Shown: in pieces, positions 63,634 to 64,000 of the stretch | Layout of the letters: the number at the start of each line of letters is the position of its first letter | Position numbering within the stretch: the first letter of the stretch is position 1 | NCBI RefSeq assembly: GCF_030466405.1 | Contig: NZ_JAGGJF010000003.1 | Coordinates: 310,001-374,000 of the forward strand | Origin: Pseudidiomarina terrestris | GTDB taxonomy: Bacteria > Pseudomonadota > Gammaproteobacteria > Enterobacterales > Alteromonadaceae | DNA: 64,000 nt | Direction: 5' to 3' | Notes under the pieces: model-generated | What the model saw: only the letters and a program-made list of their open reading frames with translations | The model's database searches: none | What the model was told of the DNA's origin: nothing | Position numbers and translations under genes: made by a program

Positions 63634-64000
63634 ATGCATTCTAAACTCTCTACTCATCCAAAGTGGTCCCTGTCACCGTTAGCTCTTTTCAGTGGTCTGG
63701 CCGCGTTGCTGTTTTCTATTCAGCCGGCAGTTGCCGATGACCACGGTAAGGACGCCTATGCAAAACAATGTCAGGCCTGTCACCAGCCTACGGGAATGGG
63801 ATTAGCCGGAGCTTTCCCACCGTTAGCGAATAATCCCAATGTTGATGGCCAGCCTGACTACGTCATTGCGACGATTTTGCAAGGCAAATCTGGCCCGCTG
63901 GAAGTGAATGGGCAAACCTACAATGCAGTGATGCCACCGATGCAGCATCTCACCAACGATAGCATTGCAGCGATTACGAATTACGTGCTTAGCAGCTGGG
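63634..64000 (+). CDS. Class I cytochrome c, partial at the window end
   Basis: 122 codons are seen and the frame is still open. AAGGAGGAC lies before the ATG. A signal peptide runs to about residue 36 (LLFSIQPAVA). The haem site is CQACH at about 46-50, in YAKQCQACHQPTGMGLAGAF, and the sixth ligand Met is probably in VMPPMQHL (about 103). This mono-haem type is common as an electron donor or as a domain of anaerobic respiratory enzymes such as nitrite or nitric oxide reductases. The FNR-type box supports a role under low oxygen. The partner genes would lie past the window. Confidence 0.88.
   Translation, partial: MHSKLSTHPKWSLSPLALFSGLAALLFSIQPAVADDHGKDAYAKQCQACHQPTGMGLAGAFPPLANNPNVDGQPDYVIATILQGKSGPLEVNGQTYNAVMPPMQHLTNDSIAAITNYVLSSW

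Overview
The window reads as a chromosomal segment of a marine-type gammaproteobacterium of the order Alteromonadales, most like the Idiomarina/Pseudidiomarina/Aliidiomarina group. This is inference from content, not a database match. The pointers are many secreted or lipoprotein peptidases (S46, M16, S9, M3), amino-acid catabolism (gdhA, argD/astC-astA-astD, a DgcN-like protein), no sugar-uptake genes, and several gene neighbourhoods shared with Escherichia coli.

Layout. 1-7.3 kb: 5' part of a TonB-dependent receptor, a GT2-GtrA glycosyltransferase, a DUF3667 membrane protein, a small charged exported protein, a reduced WYL-type regulator, ogt and a divergent Nramp-like carrier. 7.3-19 kb: an outer-membrane-like protein, malic enzyme, a 2OG-Fe(II) oxygenase, an ExeM-type secreted nuclease with a GlyGly-CTERM-like tail, a beta-lactamase-fold lipoprotein overlapping gdhA, and an S46 dipeptidyl-peptidase. 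19-34 kb: a DUF3300 protein with tandem repeats, an M16 peptidase, a diguanylate cyclase, a CNNM/CBS protein, a 3-methyladenine glycosylase, a YgeA-type racemase, gorA, a YgjP-type metalloprotease, an S9 peptidase, prlC and two small membrane or exported proteins. 34-44 kb: rpe-trpS-pabA, the arginine-succinyltransferase block, an OsmC/YhfA protein, rlmJ, prkB, slyX and an FKBP isomerase; the pabA-argD, yhfA-prkB and slyX-fkpA pairings recall E. coli. 48.9-63.5 kb: rsd/nudC-hemE, an RND pump, glpQ/ugpQ-type GDPD, psd-rsgA/orn followed by two tRNA-Gly(GCC) genes (as in E. coli), DgcN-like protein, LysR regulator, DUF423 and a CoA-transferase. The window ends inside a cytochrome c gene behind a perfect FNR-type box.

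The most unusual part is 44.26-48.74 kb, between the core blocks fkpA and rsd. It looks AT-richer than its flanks and holds no complete Rhs gene. Instead it is an array of broken Rhs pieces: a HINT (intein-like) fragment, IS3-family remnants in opposite orientations, a Bacterial-toxin-44-like tip, three Rhs-core relics, and toxin tails each followed or overlapped by an intact small gene that behaves positionally like an immunity gene. The immunity candidates are a lipoprotein, two single-TM proteins, a cytosolic protein and an ACP-like protein. I read it as a fossil array of displaced Rhs tip/immunity cassettes in which immunity genes were kept and toxins lost. A 69-bp, frame-preserving palindromic insertion lies in one Rhs core.

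Working together: the peptidases, GdhA, the Ast enzymes, the racemase and the DgcN-like protein fit a protein- and amino-acid-based diet. All family names come from motif recognition by eye; no alignment or search was run.
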